Shown here piece after piece: positions 37,213 through 51,100 of a stretch of 64,000 nucleotides of DNA. This DNA comes from Ascaris suum (lineage: Eukaryota > Nematoda > Chromadorea > Rhabditida > Ascarididae). The position numbers and the translations under genes are program-made. Positions within the stretch are counted from its first letter, which is position 1, and each line of letters begins with the position of its first letter. The stretch covers positions 7,224,336 to 7,288,335 of the forward strand of contig CM024174.1 of assembly GCA_013433145.1 (NCBI GenBank). The letters are read 5' to 3'. A model generated the notes under the pieces. The model ran no database searches. It was not told the origin of the DNA and was given only the letters and a program-made list of their open reading frames with translations.

Positions 37213-37489
37213 TGTTGGGTGTGGCGTTAAAGAGCCAACCCAAGATATCTCTGTGTGATGAAACAGTGACCTTTTGCTTTTATAGCGTTGTGTTTGCGCG
37301 CCATGCCATTGTTCGTGTTCGCGTCATGTCTTTATTTCAACTTGTACTTTGGGTCAGCCGAAGCCTATATAAGGCGGGTCTCAGCCCGTCGAGGTCAGTC
37401 TTATCCCTCGACTGTTCGCAGGCCGGCACCTCTTGCTTCTCGCGTCTACCCTGTCTCCTCTCAGCGATTTCGCGGCTAGGGATACAACA
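37213..37489 (+). repeat. 3' LTR, 277 bp
   Basis: Same termini as the 5' LTR and about 99% identical. The direct repeat AATAC follows at 37490-37494. Confidence 0.96.
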
Positions 37490-37494
37490 AATAC

Positions 37495-40400
37495 TGTACG
37501 TTGTTAACACGCAAGAGCGCTGTGACGAGAGGAGCCATCACTGACTCGGTCTTTTCACCTTATTGAGGAGCAGTGTGAGTGCGTAATGGCTACCCGGTAC
37601 GACAACCGTATGGTCCTTGCAATGCCCACCCCTTCCGCCCCTCCCGGACTTTTTTAATGATATTCGATCTTTTTAATCATTTCCGGTGTTTTAAGTTCGC
37701 TGTGCTGCTATTTTATAAAAGATGATGTGTTGACCCGCTTTCTTGAGCAGTAAATGCCCTCTCTCTTTGCCCCTCCTTTTTCTACGTGATCTTCGTCAGT
37801 ACTCTTCCTGAGTGTGCAAAAAGGTACTATTAGTAGTATTTAGAGGCATGCACGGTAGAGAGTTTTCTCTCGATAAGGATGAAATTTGCGATATCAACGG
37901 CAGATAGACGCTGAAAATGCGACCGGTAAAGTGTTGCATCGTGATGCATAAATAACGGCCATTAGTTAAACCGAATACACAAGCAATCGAATGAAAAAAC
38001 AGACAAAAGAACCTCGTCGTGAATTCGTCCATTGAATGATCAGCTAAGGCAGCTCAATAACATCCCGAAAATCCATCCAGCAATCAATGCGAGTAACTCA
38101 TGCGAAAGCAACCTTCTGAGAAGTGAGAAGGAAACGAGGGTAGAGGACGGCGGTGTGAGGCAGGAGGCTATGAGGGGTGTGGAAGGAGGACAGCTTAAAT
38201 CACCGAGCGCCATGACGAGAAATAGGAAAGCCGTTAATAGAAATTTTTGTTTTTTAGAACAAGCCACATCGAACACGGGCGCAGAAAAATTTAACCCTTA
38301 AATTCCCTTCAAAAATGTGCAACAAAACAAAATCACAGGTACGATCGCGTAAAAATTTCCTGGCCGAGTGAGAAGTGGTCAAGAGAACAGGTGTGCTAGG
38401 TGTGCCACAATATCCACTGCGATTTGCCCTTTTGCATACCGCTCACTTGATCAGCCGTTTTCATTGTAATAATAATAAACAAAGTATGGAGAATGACGCT
38501 TTCATATTTCTGCTGATGGGAGCGCTCACAGATTGAACGCCTAGGTAAGAGTTCATGTTTCTGTGACCCCCTGCAGGAAAGGCGCTGAAATTAAGAAAAT
38601 TTTTCTCCGTTACACGATTCGATGCGTTATGAGAGTAACATGCGAATATAATTGCTAAGGAAATCTGCTGCCGAGAATGTGTTGAGACAGAAATTAATGC
38701 ATCAACTATCAGGAACGCTTCTGGGAATTCGGAGCAATCTGGTGCTTACGGGAAGAAATCAGGAAATAAGGAAAAGTATAGGTGAGATGCCCAATCAGAT
38801 CGGTGCGTTAACGAGAGCACTTTATATTGAGTCGATTCGTATGTTTTAAGCAGTTAGTACGAAACGATATGGAAGCTCTCATTGGAAGAAACAGATCAAC
38901 GATCACGGGGTGAACGGCTTCCAGGCACTACGCTTCTTTGGAGGAAAATTTATTCAGAATTCAAAGCTTCGCCTGAATCTTTTTTTTGCGAACTGAACGA
39001 GGAAGGAAATGCGCATATAAAGAGCATAAAAAGAAAGTGCATTAAAACAAAAACATCGTTTTATTAATTTCTTATTTTCGCATTCGCAAATTGAATTGAT
39101 TAGACAAAAGTTTTGCTGATTTGAGCGTTTCATTGTTTATGTGTGTGATTGAAATATCGTTCAACTCGTATTATTACTTCCTATTTATATTTCAGTGTCA
39201 AAAGAGGCAAGGAAAGAAGCGAACGGCTGCAAACTGTCACAAGAAGAAAGTCACTGCTTAGAATCGTCTCACCACAACAAGAGAGCAAGAAAGTGGCACT
39301 CCGTAGATCTCGAGTTGGGGAAATGTCTGCGAAATGTTTTTTTTTCAACATTTTATGCTCACTTATAGTGGAGCAGTGTCAATATGTAAAACGTGCGTGT
39401 CACTTTTACTGTACTGATAAACCTCATGGATGTGACGAGAGTCTGAACAAAAACCTTATCAAATTTGCAAACATTGCGCTCAGCTCCTTGGGACGAGTTA
39501 AGCTAGATATGCTATGAATAGACTCAGAGAATGAGAACATCCCCATAGGCATATAACAGCTGCAGATATTAACTGAGTATGTAATAGCTAGTGTCCTTGT
39601 GGAACGGTGCATAGAAATACAGAAGAATATGAACGGTTACAGGCTAAACGGTATTTCAGTAGGAAGTATGGCTTCTATTTCAGTAGCGTTTGCCTTTTAC
39701 TCGAAAGCGATGTTAGCAAATGCCTCTGCTTAGTGGCAGTTGAGGATGTCACCTTGTTATCGCTTTGCTTCCATTTTTCATCATTTCATGGCTAGCGAAG
39801 ACATAAGATGATTGAAAATGAGATATTAATAGAGCTCACTTACGTTAGACTGCCTTCAAGTTGGCAGTCCTGTGACTGAATATTCGGCAGACGGGTGAAC
39901 GCACTATCGTGACGAGTCATAGTCGCCAAGGAAGAGCAGCAGTGCTCTTTATTATAACCTAAAAGTGAACAACGTCTGTGAGGAAGAGATTTCCTGGAAA
40001 ACAAACAAACAAATCTTCACAAAACGCTATTTTAATATCTGCACAGGGTGATCACAAATAGTGGAACTTTTTGACTTGAGTTGCTTCCACATAACATTTC
40101 ATTTGAATTTACGACGGCGGTTGCTTCCGTCGGGGGTTGAGCTGCAGGGTACTTGCTTCCTATTTGATCTCTTCTGTTTCTCATTTCATATTATGAAATA
40201 TTTTTATAAAACGCAAAAAATTGAACTTTATTATTACTCATCAGAAACTTTGCGGCTTGTTCTTTCTCAAATTAGACCCACAAATGAGCACTTAATTTCA
40301 ATGAATAACTGAGGTGGTAACTGAAACTTTCATGCATCCCTTCATACTACTCGGAATTCGCTTCAGGCTATAGCAACCGCTGGCCAATCGCTCTTACAAG

Positions 40401-43400
40401 CACGATGATTGAAAAATTTATTGTCCACGGCCGAAGGCAAATTAAAATCCATTCTCTAGATGCATCGTTTCCTAGCAACGATTTTTCCTTCGTTTGCCCG
40501 CTAAATACCAAAACATCCAACATATTAGACTACAGCGCAACTTGCTTGTGTAGTTTCCTTTTATGAGGCAGCTCAGAAGAGACCGCACGCAGCTTTCGGT
40601 ATCTTTTTTTGACCACTTTTGCCAATCTTGCATCTGCGAAGCACATTATGACAACATCAGTTTGCGTGTTCGGCTGTTCGTCCAACAAGTTCAACTTCGG
40701 CACCACTAAGGTCAGAGATAAAAAATTCGATAGGTGTAGCATGTGTCATGAGTCGCCCTCATTCACCGACATTTGAGCAGGTGTACTCACCTCGGGGCAC
40801 TTTACAGCAAGTTGACCTTTGCATGCACTTCTTCAACGGCGAGGTTTTCATTGTACGCTGGACTAGGTCACGATGAAGTGAAGATGCGTGACAAATAAAA
40901 CAACCCAATATGCACTCTTGCATCCCGTCCATCCCACCAACCGGTCTCGCAAATTAAAATAGATGTAGCATAGTGCCTTCATATTTTAATCAACGCGATC
41001 GTCCGTACCACTCTTCCGCAGAAATCCAACTACTGCAAAATGGAAATCTCACCGATGTAAGATCCTAAAAATTTCCTTCAAATTTTAGTGCCTATAACCT
41101 CATTTGAAGTGAATGTTCCAGAGCGGAATACTGTCTGGGAGTTTGTCCCATGTTACACACTGCTGCAGTCAAGTTTTGCATTTACAGCTTGAGTAGTTCC
41201 CAAGCTGAAAGTGTTAGCTAGACATTCAAACAGACGCAAGCTTGATAAACAGACAGACATGCATTACGTGCTCTTGCATATTGCATCACAACGCATATTG
41301 TGATTCACTGACAATTCACAGTATTGGTTGGAATGATACGTGCAGTTGCAAGAGTACCTGTTGGGTTATGAAATGATACTGTGCCAGCTAGCAAAAGTTC
41401 TTGCAGGCTGAATCACCGATGGAAGTCGCTAAATAGGAAAATCAGCCGTTAGTCTGCAACAGCTTCGATCATCCCATTGTCTCCTAGAAGATAGAACCAG
41501 CAGGGGAAACAAGAAGCAAATGCGATTCATTGGATTATTTTGGTGGAAGTCGATTAGCGATTTCATCGAAAATCGCAACAAAAAGTGCTGAAAACATCTC
41601 AACTCAACACTTAATACGCTGACGGAAAGAAAGTAATAGATGAATAGAGCTGCAATAAATTGCTTAAAGGCCGTCGACAGCATAGCTACGAATCGCAATT
41701 ATCGTTTTCTTTTTCATAAGCCTTGTAATATTAATGCATTGCATTATTTGATTTATGAGCTTGTCGAAGGTTCATTAGCGATTTAATACTATTTGACGGA
41801 ATTCAGCGAGGATTGCTCAATGAAACCTAACTGTTGCGACTGAATGAAGCATTCAGCATCATATGAGTGTCTATACAAGCGATTTAGACGATTGCACCAC
41901 GGAGATCATATTAATGATCACAGCCTATTCATATAAGCAGTAACATAAAGCTTAAACACCATCACATTACTTCAATCGATGCAAAGTGCAATGATTCACA
42001 TGAACGGTTGTAAAGTCAGATGCATATCAATTTTTTCCACTTCTGGTAGTCTACACTTTGATCTAGACAGACGGAGACAAAAGGTGCGATGATGCATGCA
42101 GGTATACAAGAAAATCAGCCGGCAAATGGTGAGAAAGAAGTTGGCACTTCGAAGAATTTATGAACTATTTCACTTGTGACGAGTCAACTCCACAAAAAGC
42201 GAAAAAAAGAATTGGGAATGACTGAGTGAGAAAAGATTGTAGAAAGCAGAAGGCGCTGCGAATTGTTCGCCATGTGCACCATGACGAGAATGATGAACGT
42301 TAACAAAAATGATTACGTTATGGAGAACGACCGATGTGGCTGACTCGTATTAGCAACTCGTTTCTTCAATCTGTAAGAAACTGTCGACACGTTAGTGCCA
42401 ATATTGCTAGCTACATTTATTAGTCTCTGAAGTCCCAATCACCAGAAACCTTTTCTCTTTCGTTGGTAAAAACTTACTGCTCCCGATTTAAACGTTCCCT
42501 TAGCACTCCACCACTGCTCTCTAACTCGAATGATTTGCTTAAAAGAATTCATAATCACTTGTTATTTGAAGAAAGATTCCCAGGCAGAGAATTGCAAAAT
42601 TGAAACACCCACGAGCCAGTTAATAGTGATGAACCTTTCTATACTTTGGCGACATTCATTTCAGCATGCGGCCTGGGTGCATAGCTTCTAGCGACGAGTT
42701 CATCAAGAACTACAGTTGAATGCGAAATGAAATACTCGGAATACGTGATCTTATGAGTATGGAAGAGTTCTTGCGCAGCCTTGATTTTGCATCTGTGGTG
42801 ACGCTACGATTCCTTGAAAATACACGCGCGGCAGCTTCTTTGGCAGATCTTTACTTTCATTCTATTATAATTGAAGTGTAAGATTTACCTGCGCTGCGGA
42901 AATGGACGAGGAAGAATCCCTTGATGGACACATTTTTATGTATCTCATCTGACCAATGGATTTCACAAGCTAATGGCAGAAAATAAAATCTACCGATACA
43001 ACAGAATGCTAGCTCACCAATAAAAATGTAAAATGTACAAACTAATGCCTTTGTATTTTAGCCGTACAAGTCTTCCACAAAATTATGACCTAACTGGCGC
43101 GATATTCATGCAGTTTTATGGTACTTAAATGTCTATAACTTCTTGCAGAATAAACGGATCGCGCTGAATTGTGGCACAGGAGATGATCCTATGACGCACA
43201 CTACGGCTACTAAATTCGCAGCTCTAAGGAAAAAAGCGCAGGGAAATATTGCAAATCAGAATATTATGTTCTTACTTCCTTTCAAGAGAACAGTTTCCTT
43301 CCATTTCGCAAATGCATTAACCTCTCAGGACAACATATCTTTTAAAAACTGTCTGGAGCAACAGATGTTTACATGGAGAGCGCGAAAAGTTGAGGAAACG

Positions 43401-44448
43401 GAGGTGGATGGGAACAACTGCGGGAGATCGTGGAAAAATGTTGTCCGTGTTCTACTCGATAAAAGTAGAGTGCAGCTGGCAGAACTGCTTGCTGCTATCG
43501 TTTGTGCTGTTGTAGCGTGTACTCTCCACCAAGTTGCGCCCCATAATATAGCTTCCTGTGGGCCATTTAGCAAATCCCAAATATGATTGGTGACGCTGCC
43601 CAGGAGAGCTCTTGAGTGGTCAATTGTTAATTCCAGCGCTGCTGTTGGTAGTGTCTCTTACACCAATCGAGCTTGCACGTTATTTCTTTCTTGGCCATCG
43701 AAATATTATCCACATACTGCCACCGCCCTCTTCCCGCACTCGGCCATAAATAGGATAGGTGATAATGCAGTCGCAACTTTCGGCTGACCAGATATTTGAT
43801 TAACAAAATCTCGATATTTTCGATGGCCACGCTAAGTTCTCCAAGCAGTCGACCTGGTGCAGCTCAAAGCTTTTTATTTACTTTGCAATCAGGCTCGTCA
43901 GTTACTTAAGTTGTTGCTCGTTACCCAATCCTGGCTCACTATTGAAGGGTTTCGAATGATATGAGGCACACAACGTCAAGTAAACTACATCATATGGCAG
44001 CATTAATTTATAGCCGTAGCTGCATAGAAAAAATTGCTAGGAAATCCGAAGATGGGACTTCCATTATCCCCCCAAACAGTTTCTCAATTTTTGCTGTTTC
44101 CCTCATTTTTTTATTAGCAATAGGACAACATAAACATTGAATCGTCCTTTATTCTTGATGCAATTGCACTGGATATTGTTATCCATGCTTGCATCAGTTT
44201 GCAATTTTACTTCTGCAACTTTGCGACGGTCACCGCATTTGTAACCATCTGCAAAGCTACATTTTACAGTCTATATGCAATTTGCATCAGTATTCTATGT
44301 TACGATTCATTCAGTACACAACACCAATATTCAAACTGCATATTGCGAAAAGCAACTATATTGTGATAGCAGCAATTGTAAAACTGATGCTTTCATTGCC
44401 CAATCCTAAGCGATGGTCCCCGAAGCGATGCAATAGGCCTGGTCAGAA
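37495..44448. other. Long gene-poor stretch
   Basis: Both strands show only short frames. A minus-strand frame at 38040-38276 begins with a hydrophobic run, but no exon chain follows. A plus frame at 43143-43586 is 147 codons long with mixed composition and no motif; it may be chance. A small hairpin (7-bp stem) lies at 39848-39869. No gene is called. Confidence 0.4.
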
Positions 44449-44987
44449 GTGAGAAAGGAAGGGATATTCGACATTATTGAGAAGGAAGTGACAATGACAC
44501 GAAAGAAATTGATGAGACTTTCGAGTGAATTAATTTTTCGGCAACAAAACAACGAATATATCTGCAAATCTGTTAAGATCGAAAGCCAAAGAAATAAAAA
44601 TGGTTTGCGGGAAATATATTTGCAGAAAGAGAGTCGAAAACTTGCAGAAGTTTAGCCAAAGAATTTAGACCTGATTTGTGAGAAGACTTCCTTCGTGGTC
44701 CGAAACTCGACATAAAATCAGAAACATGCGAAATTTTCTACGATCCGAAAAATGACTGTGGCGACGTTATCCTTATTGTGTTCTACAATCCTCCACAAAT
44801 CGACAATACTGCGCCTTTATATCATTGGAAAAATCTGCCAGTGAATGAACGTTGTACTGTTAATTTCCTCGTATTGATTGGAGACATAATTGCTGACGTG
44901 CTTATCTTCATCTCGCTGTTCAAAGCACTCATGATATTGTGGACCTCAACCTTATTTTACACAGCTTTATTCGAGATATCAATCTAG
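44449..44987 (+). CDS. Two exon-like open frames, unassigned
   Basis: Frame one (44449-44655) encodes a basic, hydrophilic peptide. Frame two (44682-44987) is open for about 100 codons, has several Cys and aromatic residues (EIFYDPKNDCGDV, PLYHWKNLPVNERC) and a possible donor GTATTG about two thirds through, after which it becomes hydrophobic. They could be neighbouring exons of an unknown gene or a decayed copy. No family is recognised. Confidence 0.25.
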
Positions 44988-45059
44988 GGAGCCCATGGTA
45001 AGGTGTTGGAAGGCTCCCTGAACAAACATTATGTTGCAATGGTCGGTGTAAACAAATTC

Positions 45060-46248
45060 TCTGGTATGTGACTTGTCAAGGGAGGCTTGCCATAATGGGC
45101 TACGGTCTCCTTCTCCTCCGCCACGTTCTTCGCGGCTTCTGTTTCTTCTTTCAAGGGGAAGGGGAAAATACTGATGTTTGCCAACAAAGTATAGCTGCTA
45201 TACAGTACTTCCAAGGCGCAAGAGATTTTACTGGAAGCACGAATCAGCGAGGATTTTAAAGTTGCTGAAGGCACTTTGAAGACAAGGTCACGAGGCTGAA
45301 CTCGAAAAAGACCACCATAATAAAATACAGATCAACGGAAAAACTATCGAAAACAAATTACAAGTCACTGTTGAGATTGGCGATCTGAGAAGCAAAGTGG
45401 GGTCGTTTGCATGAAACCTTGGTCTTTACTTCGTTCCAAGGCCTTCGTTATTCCAGCAAAAACCTCATAACAGTTGCTCACCAACTTATATCACATGTCA
45501 GCTAGAAGAAACTTTATAGCTCAAAAGCAAGCAAAACTTCCTTTCAATGCTCTTATAAGACAATTCACTGAAAATAAGACAGTTCAAAGTGACAGCATCG
45601 AAGAAACATTTCGCTGTCCTTAAAAAAGAAAATCAGCTACAGCTTGCGGTGAATTGTGACAGAAGGAAATGCTAGTGCACCGCATATATTAAGCAACACT
45701 TTACTGGAGCGGAATTCGGATTGGCTAAAACTGAAATGACAAATAACAAAAAGTGTTTTTCTAGAAAGCCGCATTGAGTTGTCTTCACAGCTTAGTACTA
45801 GGTGCGAAATTATATCTGCGAAACCTATAGAACAACTAGAAATGAGATGACCCTCAGATATCGTGCTCTTAGCTTGCTTAATAGATGGTATATATTAACA
45901 AAAGTTAATATGTTTATGTTAAGCAAAAAGGTATGCAAGGCTGCTCTTGTTAGCGCAGTAAATGGAATAAACAAGTGCTCTCTGATTCGAGTTAAGTGGG
46001 GAGAAAACATTGCGACCAAGATGTAATCATCCCGACCGCAAACAATGTTCGATTTAAGCTCGGATGAGGTGTCTGACGCCTGGCAAAATTCCAAGCATGA
46101 AGCAATGCAAAAAGCACAAGTGATCGCTCGAAGCCTTCATTCTATAAATGTCAATATTGCACTATTCAGTTTCTATGGCAACGTAACAGCGAGCAAGCAT
46201 GAAACGACCTTCAAGATGCACTCAGTGACAGTCCTCGAAAACGCATAG
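45060..46248 (+). other. Possible decayed coding fragments, unassigned
   Basis: Several short plus-strand frames have protein-like composition: a charged, coiled-coil-like piece around 45280-45410 and a 67-codon ATG frame at 46045-46248. They are separated by stops and have no clear splice sites. They might continue the fragments at 44449-44987. No homology is recognised. Confidence 0.2.
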
Positions 46249-48148
46249 CTTTCAGCTGCTTTGCTTTGGTGCAACCACAACGTAAACATCAACCTCTAAG
46301 CTGTGAGACTACTAATTCACTGTTTTGGGGAGTCATCAGCAATCCCAAAGGATTTAACTTAAAAAGTAATGACTGCCCATTGTCCTTCAATAGGTGCCGT
46401 CAATGAGAATCCCGACAACAAAAGGACCGACTTTAAAAGCGCCCATCGATAGATAGATGCTTGATGTATTTCGCATCAACTTCCGCTGAATATGCGCCAC
46501 TCTTGCCCTAATATTGAGGGATTACATCACCTCGTCCTTCTTACACTTGCGTTAGAAAACACGGCCTGCGCTTCTGCAGTAGCCTTTTTTATATGCGAAG
46601 AGCTGGATGGGCGCTACTAATGTTGCTCTATGTAAAAGCACTGAAATGCAAAAACGCCGCGGAACAACAGAGCTGCGAGTTGGAACTTTTTATTACTCGA
46701 TTCACTAAGCAATTTCAACCTGCCAGAACTTTTATCTGAGCATGCTCAACAAAAGAAATAAAATTTTCAAGATTCGCAGCTCACTTTACAAATATGAGAT
46801 ACAGCCAATCATCTTCACCGAAAAACGAAAATTTTATTCTTGGCGCCGAATCCGGATGTAAGAGGAGAACCTATTCAGCTGATCGAGTTAACTAGGTTGC
46901 CCTATAGATATACTTGCAGCAGGTTATAGCATTGCTTTGATGCTCCACAGCTTTATGAGACAGCAGAAAGACGTCGTCATCAGCAACATTAATATACGCA
47001 CGCAACAGTTAGCTGTTTTCATTTTCATATGTATGCAAATGGACGGAAATAGGAGCGCCGAGCACAACATCGATGTTCGGCGTATTTACAACAAGCACCT
47101 ACTCGGGTCAGTGGTGTGTAGTCAGGAAATATTTTAATTTTCGCTGATTTTTGCATCTCCCTATACTCTGTCGCCCCATGCCTACTTTTATTCACTTCTT
47201 TCTCCTCTCCCAATATCGACGTGTCATGTTTCGTGAACTTCCTCCCTCACGCAATTATCACGTACTATCAATCTTTATTCTTAGATTAAATACTTCCCTA
47301 CTGGTCTAGATTACCTGCAACATGAGGTATAATCCATAAAGGAAAACTGGAATCGAAGTTAGTCTTAGGAGATTTGCTAGGAACAGTTGGAAAGGGAGCA
47401 ATTCTGTAAAGATGTTAGAAAAAACTGCCTTCTCGCAAAATATTCGGTTATGTTTAAACAGGATAGCGATGAAAAAGAGGCGAAAACAAGCGCACGGTTA
47501 TATGACTCGACGAGAAGAAAACAGACGAAAACAAAGGCAAAAACATGAGAACAGAACAGGCGTAAACAGGACTAAAGAAAAAATAGAAAACAACAGCGAG
47601 GGAAAGCAGAGCAACAAACCACCGTTGGCGATTTGTGCTTGCGATCAAGCCAGCAGAAGTATAATACTCCAAAGCCACGTGCATGCTCACAACGCTTTCA
47701 CTTCGCATTTAGAAAAGATAGGTGACGATTACCAATAAGGTTACAATTTTGGGATTTGCAGGCGTCAAAAGCACAACACAACAAAATTCAACTTGCAGAT
47801 ATTGGTGGATTACCACTAAGCTAGCTGGCTCTGGAATACATTGTTTCTTTCTGTTTTCCACGGATCGGAGTCGGAACCGCAAATTTCTGATGTTTCTGCG
47901 CGTTGACCTTCTTGGTCATCAAAAGCGACTGTCCATATAAGAAGCATGCATACAAGAGGTGGTTTGAGGTTCCCAATAGCTGTCGGTCTGAAATACATCG
48001 TGGACTCCTCCGATTTGAGACGATCAATGATTTCTGGGAAAAACTCGGAATCAAACGCCGGATACTGTCGAGTGTTCCGCTGAAATCTTGGTTTATTCGC
48101 TTTGCTGGCAACATAGACTGTTTCACTGGTTTGCATTACATAAGCCAG
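46249..48148. other. No supported gene
   Basis: Short frames only. A Lys/Arg-rich plus frame at 47412-47738 arises in purine-rich DNA and has no motif. Confidence 0.4.
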
Positions 48149-51100
48149 TCAGCAAGTAACAGTAAGCGTCTTCAGTGAGAGCACACTGTTAGAGTTGCTA
48201 CTAGGGTTACTAAGAGAATGCACATTATCACTGACTGATACTGATAATATTAATTGTGCTATCAGCAAGACAAGAAAGGATGCGGTGATTGCTATTGCTA
48301 TTCTTATACTGTTCGCACTGATGTTTAATGTTGCCACTATTGGTACAGATGACTTTTAATATTACAATCATAAAATTTGCCAAATACTGCCTGCCAAAAT
48401 CAGTAGAAGACCTTAACACTGGGATGAAATAAGAATTAATAGAAGTACATGTAAGAGTAGTGTGTTGGAATATTGGCAATACTCATCGAGACTATGCCCC
48501 AGCCTGTTGAAAAGGGAAATAATCAGGTCATGGATGAGCCCAGATTCAAATCAGAAACTAAACCTAAGATCAACCTCAACTTGAACCAAGCCCTACAAAA
48601 ACCTTCTTTTCACAACTAATAGAAATGCCATAGAAGCGACAAACCGATGAACGCAATAAATGCAGAGGAAGATGGCAATGAGTCGTCTTTACGTCATTTG
48701 TTCGATGAAATCGCAGTATGATATTCACGGTGCCAGAAAAGGGAATTAACCTTTCACATGTTTTTTCGCAGTCAGAATGGTCCATAGTGGTACAAGTTCT
48801 CATGAAGGGTGCAGCCAACCTTGTAAAAAGTGGATGTTGACATCGTCTGACTTTAAACAAGGTGCTGACGCCTTTTAGCAGAAAAGAGCAAGGAATCAAC
48901 CCCTCCCCCCTGAAAATTGAACGCCATCCTCCTACCCGTTTCCCTCAGAGGAAGGACCTTGAACTGCATTATGTCACTTCGCCAACTTGCACTATGGCGT
49001 TGTTAACTCCTGTCCCCGGTGATGGCTAAGTTTCATTGAAACATCGAAAGTGGATGGTGTGCAGGTTTCTATTTAGCGACACTAGAGAAAAGGTAGTGGT
49101 GTGTGCTCTAGATTAAGCCGCTCGCACCGTAGTTGACCATTGCTCAGTAGCCAAGTGTGGTCACTTCAGGTTGCTGTAATTCTCTTCCGATGACATCGAT
49201 GTTCTCTTTACTTTAAAACTTGTCGAAATTCGCTTATATGATGTGCTCGCCTATATGTATTCTCATATAAGGACGGTCATTCCCGCCATAGATTTGTACC
49301 CCGGTAAGTTTAATATCGTGGGATATTAACCTCTTCAGGTTATCGACGGAGCAGTTAACTGAGGCAAACTGAATTAATCGTGGCGTAAAATCTATGGCGA
49401 AGGTGACTTGACACCCTTTTAATATGTGTATCTGCATTTCTACGGAAATTAAGGCTTGAAGGCTCCACATCAAGACTAATTATAAAACGATTAAACAAAA
49501 GAGTTTCTGACCACTATCGACAAGTTTATAGCCGTGGAAGGTAGAAGAGGAGGTAGAGGACAAGGTGGACTTTCTATGCGTAGAATCCTTCAATATCAGT
49601 ATTCGCCTTGTAACAAGTCCTCAAGATATGATACGTTTAATAGCGTTTGCAATATTGCTACAGTCACGAATCAAGAAATGCAGCACTGATGCACGGTATA
49701 ATCTTTGCGCAATTTCTGCAAGTTTTCAAACTCGGCTTCATTCTCAGAGAGTTTCTGCTTCCATCGCCGATTCCGTCTCTTGCTTTCAATTAGTCTTCCT
49801 TTAAGCACAATCAACATTGATTTTCTGAAACAGCGACTTCAATAACAATATTAGGAAAAGAAATGTTCAAATATTGGCTCATTTCGGAGATTATCAGAAG
49901 TTTCCATTTGATTATTGTAATGCCAGCGGACCCACCTTGCATCCAGTGCTTTATGAAGCACTCTTTTGAGTTTTCTACTCTGTTCAGCGTTCATTTTAAT
50001 CTGTTGCGTATCCGCCTTAAGCATCGCCAATAGATTTTGCAACTCTTTGATTCGATCAGAACCTGTCGCCGAACTCTGCGCCATTATGCTCTGCAGATCT
50101 TCCACTGCTTTTGAGCAATAGACTTCCTCAAAAAGATTTTCACCTTCATTTCGTTTAGCTTCTCGCTTACAACTTTAAGGAGTTTTCGAAGAGAAAAGAC
50201 GACGTTAAAATCCGAAGTGTGGCATCCCAAAACTGACTACTGGTTGCAGAAGTACTTCGCTCACTCTGAAGGCAATTTATTCTCGAGGGGAAATCGTTCA
50301 AACTTGGACACAGTGAGTCATCAGCGGAAACGTATATTCACGCACAACGGCTGACTTAGGACAAAATTAACAAACCTTTAATTTTTCCTTCTCTCACGAA
50401 CATTTTCTTTTAGAGACCTACCTCTTCAGTGAAATGATACCCACAAAGAGCGCGAAAAACGCTTTTTAGGCGTTGCAAATATCAAGCCCATTTTCATTAT
50501 TCTATTCTATAGCTCTACTGTATAATGAATAAATCTCTGTCATACATCGGTGCCCACGTTTTCCGTGTAGTCAATGTTCATGAGCATTGTGCTGAGTTCG
50601 AATGCGATCGTATGCATGCATTCAGGATTCTTTATATTTTCATGCTTCCATGCATTGTTTAGATCGCATCCTACTGGTATCTTCGTCGCTTGCAGAATGA
50701 GTTTGTGCAGTGGATGAAAGCGATTCCGCACCAGTCTGATCGTCACCTATGGAGAAATTATTCACAAGAATATTGGGTAAACCATTATGCAAATGTTCCC
50801 TTAATGGTGCAATAAAAAATCGAGAACTAGGAAACATTGGCGCTATAATGTGATGGGTCGGGCATGTGAGCGGAGCAGCATTGCAAGCCCACTCTCCTCC
50901 AGTATAACACCTCGAGGGAACCTATGTTATGCGCATACTTAAGCTGTATTCGCTTCAAAGACCTTCACAAACGCTTCTACCTGTCCCACCTAACCATAGT
51001 ACCAACAATAATCCAAAAATGAATCGAAATCGATGGAATAAATGCGTTTAAGATATATTTCTTTTTTTTTTTTTCAATCGCCACACACAGCTTTTCAGTA

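Larger units (their letters stand above)
32541..37489 (+). mobile_element. Ty3/gypsy LTR retrotransposon, full length, disabled
   Basis: The element has two LTRs starting TGTTGGG and ending ACAACA, flanked by the same five bases AATAC at 32536-32540 and 37490-37494 (target site duplication). Inside, in order: primer-binding site, gag with zinc knuckles, aspartic protease, reverse transcriptase, RNase H, integrase and a polypurine tract. Integrase after RNase H is the Ty3/gypsy order. The LTRs differ at about three places, so insertion is recent. Coding is interrupted by a frameshift near 34630, another near 36215 and a stop at 36857-36859. The codon use is GC-richer than neighbouring DNA. It is inserted in gene-poor sequence, not in a recognised gene. 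Confidence 0.96.

Noticed and set aside
47412..47738. Lys/Arg-rich plus-strand ORF of 108 codons
   Set aside because: Purine-rich DNA gives such frames readily; no motif or splice signals.
49234..49473. Minus-strand 79-codon ORF between MSP-gene exons
   Set aside because: Beta-rich looking, but no acceptor in a matching phase and no family; treated as intronic.
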